This document shows positions 35,534-43,823 of a stretch of DNA of 49,920 nt, piece by piece. This DNA is from Lentilactobacillus rapi DSM 19907 = JCM 15042 (GTDB taxonomy: Bacteria > Bacillota > Bacilli > Lactobacillales > Lactobacillaceae). A program made the translations under genes and the position numbers. Where the stretch lies: NCBI RefSeq assembly GCF_001436255.1, contig NZ_AZEI01000029.1, positions 1 through 49,920 on the forward strand, given 5' to 3'. The stretch's first letter is position 1. Each line of letters begins with the position of its first letter. The notes below the pieces were generated by a model that was not told the origin of the DNA, ran no database searches, and saw nothing but the letters and a program-made list of their open reading frames with translations.

Positions 35534-35860
35534 TTAAAGATGCTCAAGAAACTTTCTAAGGCCAACAGCATCTTCAATATGTAAGCGTCCAAAGATTGAA
35601 ATAATCTGCAATTTATTAGCATCAATCTTAAACGCTGTATCAACCCAGGATTTCTTCTTCAATCCCGCTTCTCGCCAATGTTTGATTTCATAGAATACTC
35701 GCTTAAGATAATCTGGCTTCTGATCATATTGAGATGTTATTTTGTACGCAACTCGTGGAAGCCCTGGTACTTGAAAAATTAATACTGGTCGAGATTTTCC
35801 ACCTTGCTTTTCAGCAAATCTAACATAGGCATAAACAATGTCCGTGTTCTCAATCTTCAT
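35534..35860 (-). CDS. Candidate toxin, MazF-like, paired with RelB-type antitoxin
   Basis: 108 residues. The start reads TDIVYAYVRFAEKQGGKSRP then VLIF, which resembles the PemK/MazF N-terminal strand-loop-strand (conserved R-P-V-L). A basic middle (YEIKHWREAGLKKKSWVDTA) and a C-terminal helix follow. I do not see RelE/YafQ catalytic residues. It overlaps the antitoxin by 11 bases, typical of type II modules. The toxin call rests on operon arrangement and weak family resemblance. Confidence 0.6.
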   Translation of the reverse strand: MKIENTDIVYAYVRFAEKQGGKSRPVLIFQVPGLPRVAYKITSQYDQKPDYLKRVFYEIKHWREAGLKKKSWVDTAFKIDANKLQIISIFGRLHIEDAVGLRKFLEHL

Positions 35861-36137
35861 CCTCGTTGTCCTCTGCTAAAAACTTTTCAATTTTTTGGGG
35901 GTCGCTTAATGTCGGCACATCACTGTTATATACCGACCTCGCCAGATCAATTCTGGCTTTTTCATCATCGGTAAGCTTGAACTCAAAGGGGATCCTTCCT
36001 TCTGCAGCAACGCGACGATACAAAGCAGTTACGACAACCGTCGGGTTAAGACCAAGTTCCTCAAACACCGCATTCACGTCACTATCCAAATCCCGATCAA
36101 CCTTAATCTGAATTCTTTTCTTAGTGTCTTCAGCCAT
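35850..36137 (-). CDS. RelB/DinJ-family antitoxin
   Basis: 95 residues. A ribbon-helix-helix N-terminus, RIQIKVDRDLDSDVNAVFEE then LGLNPTVVVTALYRRV, is the RelB/DinJ signature, followed by IPFEFKL and an acidic C-terminal tail (AEDNEDED). ATG at 36137 has AGGAGGG 8 bases upstream; the longer frame has no support. First gene of the pair. Confidence 0.82.
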   Translation of the reverse strand: MAEDTKKRIQIKVDRDLDSDVNAVFEELGLNPTVVVTALYRRVAAEGRIPFEFKLTDDEKARIDLARSVYNSDVPTLSDPQKIEKFLAEDNEDED

Positions 36138-36324
36138 ATTTATCCCTCCTAATTGGCTTTTATTATATAACCAGCATGAGTTAATTGGTAGTATATAGGT
36201 CACACAAAAGAAAAGCGAGGATTTTGATAATAGACGATTTATTTAATCTTAGTGACCTGAACGTCCTAACTTTTATCGACGCTGTCACTGATTAATAATT
36301 TGACTGCGTTCCAATTATTTGCCA

Positions 36325-36423
36325 ATGCCTGGTATGATGTTAATAGCCGGGATCTCAATGCTGATCGCGACAATCGCCATTAGTGTCATTAAGCAGGATG
36401 CCCCACAAATCGATAAAGTATAA
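36325..36423 (+). pseudogene. C-terminal remnant of an MFS transporter
   Basis: A 32-codon open frame reading MPGMMLIAGISMLIATIAIS followed by VIKQDAP, typical of a last MFS helix and tail. In-frame stops close it about 11 codons upstream. No ribosome binding site. It suggests a transporter once preceded the alpha-glucosidase gene. The rest of 36204-36456 shows nothing else I can support. Confidence 0.4.
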
Positions 36424-36456
36424 CAACACAATAATTAAAACAAAGGAAGGAATAAT

Positions 36457-38763
36457 ATGCCACAACTACCAAAATACACTCAAACCGGGCAAACCATCAC
36501 TTTTGCCTTTCCAAACCATGACCTACAATTATCCGTCTTAACGTCTGCGATTATCCGAGTATTTGAAAACCGGGGTGATTCTGGTCAATCATATGCGATT
36601 GAGGGCAAGAAAGAACAACCCACTGATTTTACCCTCAAGGATGTCGGCGATCACTACGAATTAACAACGGCTGATTTATTAGTAAAAGTCGACTCTGATC
36701 AACACGTCGATATTTATGATGCTGCCGGCAATCCATTAGCCGTTGATTACCGTGGTAAACGTCAATTATTGGATAAAGGCGTCGATAAAGTCCACGAACG
36801 CCTCGTCGAAGCAGAAGGTCACAGCGTCTCCAGTTCAACAACCGGAGCGGATAGCAGCTATTTTCAAGTCGTTAAATCACTCGCTGCCGATGAACACCTT
36901 TACGGTTTAGGTGACAAGACGGGTTATCTGGATAAACGCGGCTTTGAATATGACAACTGGAACACCGACAATCCGGCACCCCAAATGGAGAACTTTACCA
37001 AGTTGTACAAATCGATTCCAGTCATGTATGGGCTCAAGAACGGCCATCCCTATGGTCTCTTCTTTGATAATCCTTACAAGAGCCACTTCGATATGGGGAA
37101 AGAAAGCCCCAACTATTACTTCTACTCAGCTGTTGACGGCAACCTTGACTACTACGTTCTCGGTGGCAAGACTTTAAAGGATGTTGTCAGCAATTATACC
37201 TACTTAACTGGCCGAGTCCCACTACCACAAAAGTGGACCCTCGGTTATCAGCAATCTCGTTGGGGTTACAGCGCCAGCCAACAAGAAGTTCAAGAAATCG
37301 CTGATGGTTTGAAGAAGTACGACATTCCCTGCGACGCCATCCACTTTGACGTTGATTACATGCGGGGTTATCGGGTCTTCACCTGGGATAAGGACAAATA
37401 TCAAGGTGATCCGAAAAAATTTGTGACCAGCTTGAAAGAACAAGGCATTAAGGCGATCCCAATCATTGACCCCGGCGTTAAAAAGGATCCGGATTACGAT
37501 GTCTACGCTGACGGCATTAAGAAAGGCTATTTTGTAAAATCACCAGATGGCAAAGTCTACATCAATAAAGTTTGGCCAGGTGATTCCGCCTTCCCCGACT
37601 TTGGCCGGCCAGAAGTTCGTCAATGGTGGGCTCACAACGACAAATTCCTAACTGATATTGGCGTTGGTGGTATTTGGAACGACATGAACGAACCAGCTTC
37701 CTTTGAAGGACCCATTCCGGATGACGTTGTCTTTAGCGATCAAGACAAGCCATCAACCCACAAGAAGATGCACAACGTTTACGGTCACAATATGGCCAAG
37801 GCAACTTACGATGGCTTGAAGAAATACCAAGATAAGCGGCCTTACGTTATCACCCGGGCAGCTTATGCAGGTACCCAAAAATATTCAACCGTTTGGACCG
37901 GCGACAATCGCAGTATTTGGCCCCACATTCAAATGATGATTCCCCAACTATGTAATTTGGGCATGAGCGGGTTTAGCTTTGCCGGTACTGACATTGGCGG
38001 CTTTGGATCCGACACCAACGCGGAACTATTAACCCGCTGGATTGAAGCAGCAGTCTTTAGCCCCTTAATGAGAAACCACGCTGCTATGGGGACTCGTCAT
38101 CAAGAGCCTTGGAGCTTTGGCGAACCAACCCTTTCAATTTATCGCAAATTCGTCAAGCTGCGATATCGCTTCATCCCCTACTTATATGATTTGTTCGAGA
38201 AGGGCACTAAAAGCGGCCTCCCAGTCATGCGGCCATTAGTTCTAAACTATGACAATGATCCCCGGGTTCGTGATCTCAATGATGAATTTATGGTTGGCGA
38301 CAGCGTTTTGGTTGCCCCAATTGTCGAAAAGTCAAAAACCAAGCGCTTGGTTTACTTACCTGCCGGTGATTGGGTTGATTTCTGGAATAACCGCCAGTAT
38401 ACCGGCAACCAAGACATTGTCGTCAATGCCCCACTGGATAAATTACCATTGTTCATCAAGAAGGACGCGATCCTGCCTTGGGGAAATCCAGTTGATCATA
38501 TTTCAGACGAACCTGATAAAACCATGACCTTTAAAGTCTTTGGTGATCAAGGTAGCTACGATCATTACCAAGATGACGGCACTGACTTTAAGTATCAAGA
38601 TGGTGAATTCAACCACTACACGTTATCCGTAAATGCCGGCCAAGTATCAATTCAATTACCACATCATGGATTCAACCCGGCATACGAAAAGATTACGGTC
38701 GAGTTGCCGGATAAACAGGTTGTCTTAAGCTATGATGCTGCAAGTAATAGTTACCGAGAATAA
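36457..38763 (+). CDS. GH31 alpha-glucosidase
   Basis: 768 residues, cytoplasmic (no signal peptide). The N-terminal beta-sandwich spans about 1-245, and the (beta/alpha)8 barrel follows from about 255. Catalytic nucleophile Asp409 in GIWNDMNEPASF, acid/base Asp483 in VWTGDNRS. GTDIGGFGSDTNAELLTRW and MRNHAAMGTRHQEPW are substrate-site stretches. It hydrolyses alpha-glucosides such as isomaltose- or maltose-type sugars; specificity is not determinable. RBS GGAAGGA. A family-1 repeat terminates it. Confidence 0.93.
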   Translation: MPQLPKYTQTGQTITFAFPNHDLQLSVLTSAIIRVFENRGDSGQSYAIEGKKEQPTDFTLKDVGDHYELTTADLLVKVDSDQHVDIYDAAGNPLAVDYRGKRQLLDKGVDKVHERLVEAEGHSVSSSTTGADSSYFQVVKSLAADEHLYGLGDKTGYLDKRGFEYDNWNTDNPAPQMENFTKLYKSIPVMYGLKNGHPYGLFFDNPYKSHFDMGKESPNYYFYSAVDGNLDYYVLGGKTLKDVVSNYTYLTGRVPLPQKWTLGYQQSRWGYSASQQEVQEIADGLKKYDIPCDAIHFDVDYMRGYRVFTWDKDKYQGDPKKFVTSLKEQGIKAIPIIDPGVKKDPDYDVYADGIKKGYFVKSPDGKVYINKVWPGDSAFPDFGRPEVRQWWAHNDKFLTDIGVGGIWNDMNEPASFEGPIPDDVVFSDQDKPSTHKKMHNVYGHNMAKATYDGLKKYQDKRPYVITRAAYAGTQKYSTVWTGDNRSIWPHIQMMIPQLCNLGMSGFSFAGTDIGGFGSDTNAELLTRWIEAAVFSPLMRNHAAMGTRHQEPWSFGEPTLSIYRKFVKLRYRFIPYLYDLFEKGTKSGLPVMRPLVLNYDNDPRVRDLNDEFMVGDSVLVAPIVEKSKTKRLVYLPAGDWVDFWNNRQYTGNQDIVVNAPLDKLPLFIKKDAILPWGNPVDHISDEPDKTMTFKVFGDQGSYDHYQDDGTDFKYQDGEFNHYTLSVNAGQVSIQLPHHGFNPAYEKITVELPDKQVVLSYDAASNSYRE

Positions 38764-38768
38764 TTAAA

Positions 38769-38900
38769 GAGTGGGACGAAAAGCGATTTGATCCCAGAGT
38801 TTAAGTTAAAAAAGCAATGCATTCTGGTTTTAGAATGCATTGCTTTTTTGCTTAAATGGCGAGGATCAGCCGTTTGTCGCAAGTTTTATCAATAATAAGA
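38769..38900 (+). repeat. Family-1 intergenic repeat, copy D
   Basis: Shell GTGGGACGAAAAGCGATTTG then ATCCCAGAGTTTAAG, and AAATGGCGAGGATCAGCCGT then TTGTCGCAAGTTTTATC. The inner perfect hairpin arms AAAAAAGCAATGCATTCT and AGAATGCATTGCTTTTTT lie at 38808-38825 and 38832-38849. No gene between 38901 and 38977. Confidence 0.8.
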
Positions 38901-38977
38901 GAGGAAAACCAAATTGCATTATAAACACTTTGCCGACTCATGCCTCAGCCACGTTTAATTTTACCTTGACAAGCCAG

Positions 38978-39712
38978 TTACTTAAAAGCCGTAAAGCCAC
39001 CCATCACAACCAACAAGACGCCCAAAATTGGCTTAACATACTTGGTAAACTTTGCTGGGTTCAATCGATTGAGGAGGATCGGTGCGAGAAATGAGCCCAA
39101 CACCGCTCCAAGCATAATCCAAATGCCAACTTTCCAATCAACATTGCCTGCCTGTAAGTGAAAACAGATGCCAACAAACGTCATTGTGACCAAAACCAGT
39201 GAAGAGGTTGCCGCAGCGGTCACCATGTCGGCTCCCATGACTAACAATCCTGCCATAATGGGTCCACCACCACTTAAACCGCCAACCCCAACCATCAAGC
39301 CGCCGATAATGCCATAGATCACCGCAACGGCACTTCCGGTTTGTTTAGGCGCCTGCTTTGATTCAAACAAGAGCTGAATGCCGATGTAGGCTAAAATACC
39401 GCCGATGATGTATGAATAAATTTTTTCGGGAATATATGGCGAGACAAGTGATCCCACAATAACGGCGGGGACGGCTGCTAGAATCATTCGCCAAGCAATT
39501 TTAAAATGAATCTTGTGAAGGCGAAAGTAAGAGTATGACCCAATGAGCAAGGATGGAAATGCGGTTACCAAAGAAGTGGCGGCCGCACTTGCCGGGCCCA
39601 AGCCAAAGATCGTGGTTAAAATTCCCAGGTAGTACGCCGCTCCCCCACCGCCAAGGGTAATGACAATTGTCCCAATAACAAATCCAGCCAAAATCAATAA
39701 GATAATATCCAT
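38978..39712 (-). CDS. TauE/SafE-family membrane permease
   Basis: 244 residues, seven or eight membrane segments in two repeats. GGGGAAYYLGILTTIFGLGP in the first half and VGVGGLSGGGPIMAGLLVMG in the second half are the family signatures. Members export sulfite, sulfoacetate or organic anions. Preceded by the YisL-like gene with a 24-base gap, so the two form an operon. Confidence 0.85.
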   Translation of the reverse strand: MDIILLILAGFVIGTIVITLGGGGAAYYLGILTTIFGLGPASAAATSLVTAFPSLLIGSYSYFRLHKIHFKIAWRMILAAVPAVIVGSLVSPYIPEKIYSYIIGGILAYIGIQLLFESKQAPKQTGSAVAVIYGIIGGLMVGVGGLSGGGPIMAGLLVMGADMVTAAATSSLVLVTMTFVGICFHLQAGNVDWKVGIWIMLGAVLGSFLAPILLNRLNPAKFTKYVKPILGVLLVVMGGFTAFK

Positions 39713-39736
39713 TGGAATTAGCCCCCAGCCTTAATT

Positions 39737-40096
39737 TTAACGCCAAGCAATTGGATACCAGCCGGCCAAATAAAAGCCGAAGATTGTGGTAACCACGAAG
39801 ACCCCAATCAAGGTCCAATAAAGTGACTTAGACCCTGCTTGACGACTTTTACGAGCGAAACTAATCTCAATGAGGGCAATGACAGCAAGCCCTAACAACA
39901 GCTTCACAATACCGCTAACTGGCGCTCTAGGGATCCGATACCAAGCTAAGAAACCACCCGAAAGCAAAATCGGAATGTAAAGGACTCTGGTAATCATCAT
40001 AAAAATGGTTGCCAACTTATCCTTAAAAGAAAAGGCAAGAATAACAGCAATAACTAATAAGACCCATGAAATTAAATGAATATTAATCCATAGCAA
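39737..40096 (-). CDS. YisL-family (DUF1516) small membrane protein
   Basis: About 119 residues and four membrane segments, as in B. subtilis YisL (118 residues): WINIHLISWVLLVIAV, RVLYIPILLSGGFLA and KLLLGLAVIALIEI. The TTG start at 40096 is set by AAGGAGG 8 bases upstream; the longer frame (to 40225) overlaps the divergent GNAT gene and lacks a binding site. Function unknown; operon with TauE-like permease. Confidence 0.75.
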   Translation of the reverse strand: MLWINIHLISWVLLVIAVILAFSFKDKLATIFMMITRVLYIPILLSGGFLAWYRIPRAPVSGIVKLLLGLAVIALIEISFARKSRQAGSKSLYWTLIGVFVVTTIFGFYLAGWYPIAWR

Positions 40097-40213
40097 AACA
40101 ATGGCCTCCTTAAAATATTTTCGCAATGTACGAAGTTCATTATAGTCTTTCCCGGTTGATTTATAACCGTCAGCGCTTATGATTAATTTAAAACTTTTGA
40201 TAGGAGTTAATTC

Positions 40214-40678
40214 ATGAATAATCAATTAGACATTCAGCCCTTTACACAAGCAAGCAGTCGACATTATGACTTATTACTAACGGCTGATCCGGCCAAACAG
40301 CTCGTCGATGCCTATTTAAAACGGTCAATCAATTTTGAAGCCAACATCAACGGTGTCTTGGTCGGCGTCTTAATTTTAATTGAAACCCGACCGGAAACAA
40401 TTGAAATCGTCAATATTGCCGTTGCGTCCACCTACCAAAATCAAGGAATTGGCAGCAGGTTACTAAACTTCGCAACCAACTGGGCAAAAGATCGTCATTA
40501 TCGGGTCATCGAAATTGGCACTGGCAGCACCAGCTTCGACCAATTGTACGTCTATCAAAAAAATGGTTTCCGATTGGTTGGAATTGATCAAGATTTTTTC
40601 ACTCGCAATTATACTGAACCCATTATTGAAAACAAGTTAGTGTTAAAGGATATGGTTCGGTTGCGGAAATATCTTTAA
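40214..40678 (+). CDS. GNAT-family N-acetyltransferase
   Basis: 154 residues. The acetyl-CoA loop is ASTYQNQGIGSRLL (Q/R-x-x-G-x-G/A), near 73-86. The fold continues with IEIGTGSTSFDQLYVYQKNG and FR. RBS is ATAGGAG, 8 bases before ATG. Substrate unknown. Confidence 0.85.
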   Translation: MNNQLDIQPFTQASSRHYDLLLTADPAKQLVDAYLKRSINFEANINGVLVGVLILIETRPETIEIVNIAVASTYQNQGIGSRLLNFATNWAKDRHYRVIEIGTGSTSFDQLYVYQKNGFRLVGIDQDFFTRNYTEPIIENKLVLKDMVRLRKYL

Positions 40679-40892
40679 TTTGTTATTAACCGAGAAACCA
40701 GTTTGTTCAAATTCAGAATGGACACATTTGACTTTCTAATCAGTAATCATTAGCTCGGATGACTACTTCCATTAGAATCAAAATACCTATTATTCTAATC
40801 TAGTTTAGTCATATTCATTTCAACCACTCCTACCTTGTGCTAAATTAGACATGGATGGAATCGCACATATTAATATCGTGGGGTGATTAGCA

Positions 40893-41297
40893 ATGAACGA
40901 AAAACAGAAAGCACAAAACGCTAAACGGGCCAATGTTTTGTGGATCATGTTAACAATTATGGTGTTGGTTGTGATTGCAGGAATCGTCGGTATCATCATG
41001 AAGAGCCACCAAACCAACCAGTACAAAGATATGATTAGGCAATCCGTAACCGCCTATAACAAAACAGCTCCTTCGTCAGAACAATTATCACCAACTAGTC
41101 GAACCAAAGTTTATCGAGTTCGCAAGTCCGGTGATCAAAAATACTTTGTTCAGCTGAGTGGCACAACACCAAAGTTTATTTATCAAAAGACCCAAGGAAA
41201 ATGGACGTCAGTTAAATCAAACAAAACGGCAACTAACGTCTTAAAATATCGAATTGTTTATACTTCGAATCAGTCTGCGATCGACAACAGTAAGTAG
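40893..41297 (+). CDS. Small protein with N-terminal membrane anchor, unknown
   Basis: 134 residues. One hydrophobic helix at about 14-36 (VLWIMLTIMVLVVIAGIVGI) after a basic N-terminus, so the C-terminal 95 residues are probably extracytoplasmic. That part is rich in Ser/Thr/Lys and beta-forming. No known motif. RBS GGGGTGA. The 214 bases before it have no gene. Confidence 0.75.
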   Translation: MNEKQKAQNAKRANVLWIMLTIMVLVVIAGIVGIIMKSHQTNQYKDMIRQSVTAYNKTAPSSEQLSPTSRTKVYRVRKSGDQKYFVQLSGTTPKFIYQKTQGKWTSVKSNKTATNVLKYRIVYTSNQSAIDNSK

Positions 41298-41396
41298 CCG
41301 GTTATTTAATTATGAGAATTCCTGGGTGAAATTGTAGTTATTAATAACTAGTTAGTTATATTTATTCATTTAATCAATCATCATCAATCTTCCAAC

Positions 41397-41427
41397 GGCA
41401 GCCTTCTCAGGAGGTTAGCCTTTTTTT
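41397..41427 (+). terminator. Intrinsic terminator
   Basis: Imperfect GGC...GCC stem (GGCAGCCTTCT with GGAGGTTAGCC) followed by seven T. Confidence 0.55.
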
Positions 41428-41485
41428 ATGGATTGAATCGACTGGCAATTCTTAATCAAGCGGAAATTTCCACAATTCAAAATAA

Positions 41486-41514
41486 TTGATAAAGCGCTTC
41501 CATATATATAAACT
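41486..41514 (+). promoter_or_regulatory. Promoter with overlapping cre site
   Basis: -35 TTGATA (41486-41491), 17-base spacer, -10 TAAACT (41509-41514). ATAAAGCGCTTCCA at 41489-41502 fits the CcpA cre consensus at about 11 of 14 positions and covers -35 and spacer, a repressing position. Confidence 0.6.
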
Positions 41515-41565
41515 AAAGGTGTTGATATAGATAACCGTTTAGTTTTAATCGAAAGGAAGATCATT

Positions 41566-42336
41566 ATGGCTGATTTACTAAAGGGCAAAGTTGCAATTGT
41601 TACCGGCGCAGGTTCCGGTATGGGTCGTCAAATTTCAGAACTATTCGTTAAAGAAGGCGCCAAGGTGATGTTGGCAGATATCAATCCGGACGGCTTGAAA
41701 CAAACCGCATCCGAAATTGATTCTGCAGGTGACTCAACTAGCACTGTTATTGCCAACGTTGCCAAAGAAGATGACATCGTTAATATGGTTAAGGAGACGG
41801 TTGATACTTATTCCAAAGTCGATATCTTAGTTAATAACGCGGGTATCGTTGATAATATTAAGACGGTTGAAAATACGACTGATGATATTTGGGACCGAGT
41901 ATTGGCAATCAACTTAACTGGACCATTCAAGGCTGCTCGTGAAGCTATCAAATATATGTTGGATCAAAAAGATGGCGGAACAATTATTAACATGGCATCC
42001 GTCGGCGGCTTGTTCGGTTCTCGTGGTGGTGTTGCTTATACTGCAACCAAGCACGGCATCATCGGTTTGACGAAGAATATTGCGGCCACTTATGGCATTT
42101 ACCATAACATCCGTGCAAACGCGATTGCTCCAGGTAATATTGCCACTAACATTCAAAAGACCATTAATGATCCTGATGAACTTGGTATGAAAGCTCTCAC
42201 AGCAATTGGTGGCATGACGGCACCAGGTGGTAAGCCAGAGCAAATCGCCCAAGTTGCCTTATTCTTAGCTTCAGATCAATCCAAATTTGTTAACGGCGCA
42301 GTGATTACAGCGGATGGCGGCTGGACATCAATGTAA
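41566..42336 (+). CDS. Short-chain dehydrogenase/reductase
   Basis: 256 residues. TGAGSGMGRQI (cofactor loop, 14-24), ADINPD (Asp after beta-2 implies NAD preference), NNAGI, catalytic Ser in NMASVGG and YTATKHG with Tyr/Lys. C-terminal FVNGAVITADGGW. It could be an acetoin/diacetyl or 3-oxoacyl type reductase; not resolvable. RBS GAAAGGAAG. Probably repressed by CcpA. Confidence 0.88.
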   Translation: MADLLKGKVAIVTGAGSGMGRQISELFVKEGAKVMLADINPDGLKQTASEIDSAGDSTSTVIANVAKEDDIVNMVKETVDTYSKVDILVNNAGIVDNIKTVENTTDDIWDRVLAINLTGPFKAAREAIKYMLDQKDGGTIINMASVGGLFGSRGGVAYTATKHGIIGLTKNIAATYGIYHNIRANAIAPGNIATNIQKTINDPDELGMKALTAIGGMTAPGGKPEQIAQVALFLASDQSKFVNGAVITADGGWTSM

Positions 42337-42339
42337 TAG

Positions 42340-42450
42340 AGTGTGAGGCCAAGCGGTTAATAACCGGAACATAAGTCTCCATCAACGGAAATCCCGTTTT
42401 TGGGGATTTTTGTTGTTGGTGCTTATGTGCAGACTTCTGCTTTGCGGAGC
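42340..42450. repeat. Family-2 intergenic repeat, copy 2
   Basis: GTGTGAGGCCAAGCGGTTAA at the left, then a stem from CATAAG to CTTATG (about 42370-42427) with inner arms ATCAACGGAAATCCC and GGGGATTTTTGTTGTTGGT, then GTGCAGACTTCTGCTTTGCG. The flanks match copy 1; the stem middle differs. Confidence 0.65.
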
Positions 42451-42589
42451 ACTATTCGGCTATGGAGCCGAGGAATTCCCGGGTTTGGAATTTTTCCAAA
42501 GCTGCTCACAGGCAGATCACAGTTTGGAGGAACAGTCCAGTCGAGGCTGCCCTCATGCCCCATTTCATCAATTCAACAAACCAATTTCA

Positions 42590-42631
42590 AAAGAGTCGGC
42601 GCAAAATCACCTCATTTGCCGGCTCTTTTTC
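42590..42631 (+). terminator. Terminator upstream of the alcohol dehydrogenase
   Basis: Arms AAAGAGTCGGCGCAAA and TTTGCCGGCTCTTT with a 2-base bulge, then T-run. A -10 TAAAAT follows at 42653-42658, so a promoter for the next gene starts after this stop signal. The rest of the gap holds no gene. Confidence 0.65.
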
Positions 42632-42695
42632 TTTGCATCCCATCCCTTGTGTTAAAATGAACTTGTATTCAAACAAATTCAAAGGGGATAGAAAT

Positions 42696-43736
42696 TTGAA
42701 ATCAACCATCTTTGTTAAACCTGGAAAAGTCGAAATTCAAAACATTGAGAAGCCAACAATTCAGAAGGCCGACGATGTCATCATTCATATTTTGCGAGCC
42801 TGCGTCTGTGGTTCTGATTTGTGGGCCTATCGGGACCTTGAATCCAAAGAACCAAATTCGGAAAACAGTGGTCATGAAGCGATTGGAATTGTCGAAGAAG
42901 TCGGTAAAGCCATTACCACTGTGAAGCCTGGCGATTTCGTGATCGCCCCATTTACTCACGGTTGTGGTCACTGTGCCGCATGTCGGGCCGGCTATGAAGG
43001 CAGCTGCCAAAGCCATAGCGATAACTTTAGTTCTGGTTACCAAGCTGAATACGCGCGCTATCAACACGCCGAGTGGTCGTTGGTTAAAATTCCCGGCAAG
43101 CCTGAAGATTATAGTGATGGCATGCTCAATTCCCTATTGGCCTTAGCAGACGTCATGGCCACTGGCTACCATGCTGCCCGCGTTGCTAATGTCAAAACTG
43201 GTGATACCGTCGTCGTTGTTGGTGACGGGGCGGTGGGTCTTTGTGGCGTGATTGCTGCACAGATGCGTGGCGCTAAACGAATCATTGCCATGAGTCGCCA
43301 CGAAGATCGCCAAAAGTTGGCAACTGCATTTGGCGCCACTGATATCATCGCAGAACGTGGTGACGAAGCGGTTGCTAAAGTCATGAGTTTAACAAATGGT
43401 GCAGGGGCTGATGCCGTCTTGGAATGTGTTGGTAGTGAATTATCAACGGACACAGCCATGAAAGTTGCCCGTCCTGGCGCAATTGTTGGTCGAGTTGGTT
43501 TGCCGCATACCCCAAAGACTGATCTCACCGGTCCATTTTACAGTAACTTAGCCGTTGCTGGAGGCCCAGCATCTGTTACAACCTACGATAAATCAGTTCT
43601 TCTGAAGGCTGTCTTAGATGGTGATATTCATCCCGGCAAGGTCTTTACCCAACGCTTTGATCTTGACGATATTGATGCCGCTTATCAAGCAATGGCAAAA
43701 CGAGAAGCGATCAAATCATTAGTGGTTGTTGACTAA
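42696..43736 (+). CDS. Zinc-dependent medium-chain alcohol dehydrogenase
   Basis: 346 residues. Catalytic zinc ligands in RACVCGSDLW and SGHEAIG; structural zinc Cys in GCGHCAACRAGYEGSC. Cofactor fold VVVVGDGAVGLCG, with MSRHEDR after beta-2 suggesting NADPH use (Ser-Arg). TTG at 42696 follows AAAGGGG at 7-8 bases; the long frame upstream runs through a repeat and terminator and is not real. Substrate not identified. Confidence 0.88.
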   Translation: MKSTIFVKPGKVEIQNIEKPTIQKADDVIIHILRACVCGSDLWAYRDLESKEPNSENSGHEAIGIVEEVGKAITTVKPGDFVIAPFTHGCGHCAACRAGYEGSCQSHSDNFSSGYQAEYARYQHAEWSLVKIPGKPEDYSDGMLNSLLALADVMATGYHAARVANVKTGDTVVVVGDGAVGLCGVIAAQMRGAKRIIAMSRHEDRQKLATAFGATDIIAERGDEAVAKVMSLTNGAGADAVLECVGSELSTDTAMKVARPGAIVGRVGLPHTPKTDLTGPFYSNLAVAGGPASVTTYDKSVLLKAVLDGDIHPGKVFTQRFDLDDIDAAYQAMAKREAIKSLVVVD

Positions 43737-43751
43737 CCGATTAGTATAACT

Positions 43752-43805
43752 AAAACCCCAAGCCTAAAAATCACGGTACTCGCTGATTTTTAGGCTTGGG
43801 TTTTT
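43752..43805. terminator. Bidirectional terminator
   Basis: Arms AACCCCAAGCCTAAAAATCA and TGATTTTTAGGCTTGGGTTT between convergent genes. Confidence 0.85.
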
Positions 43806-43823
43806 AATACTACTTTTTACGAA

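Noticed and set aside
39737-40225. Longer form of the YisL-like protein
   Set aside because: The extra 43 residues overlap the divergent acetyltransferase start and lack a binding site; TTG at 40096 matches family size.
42462-42695. 78-codon N-terminal extension of the alcohol dehydrogenase frame
   Set aside because: It runs through a repeat, a terminator and the promoter; TTG at 42696 has the ribosome binding site and gives the normal family length.
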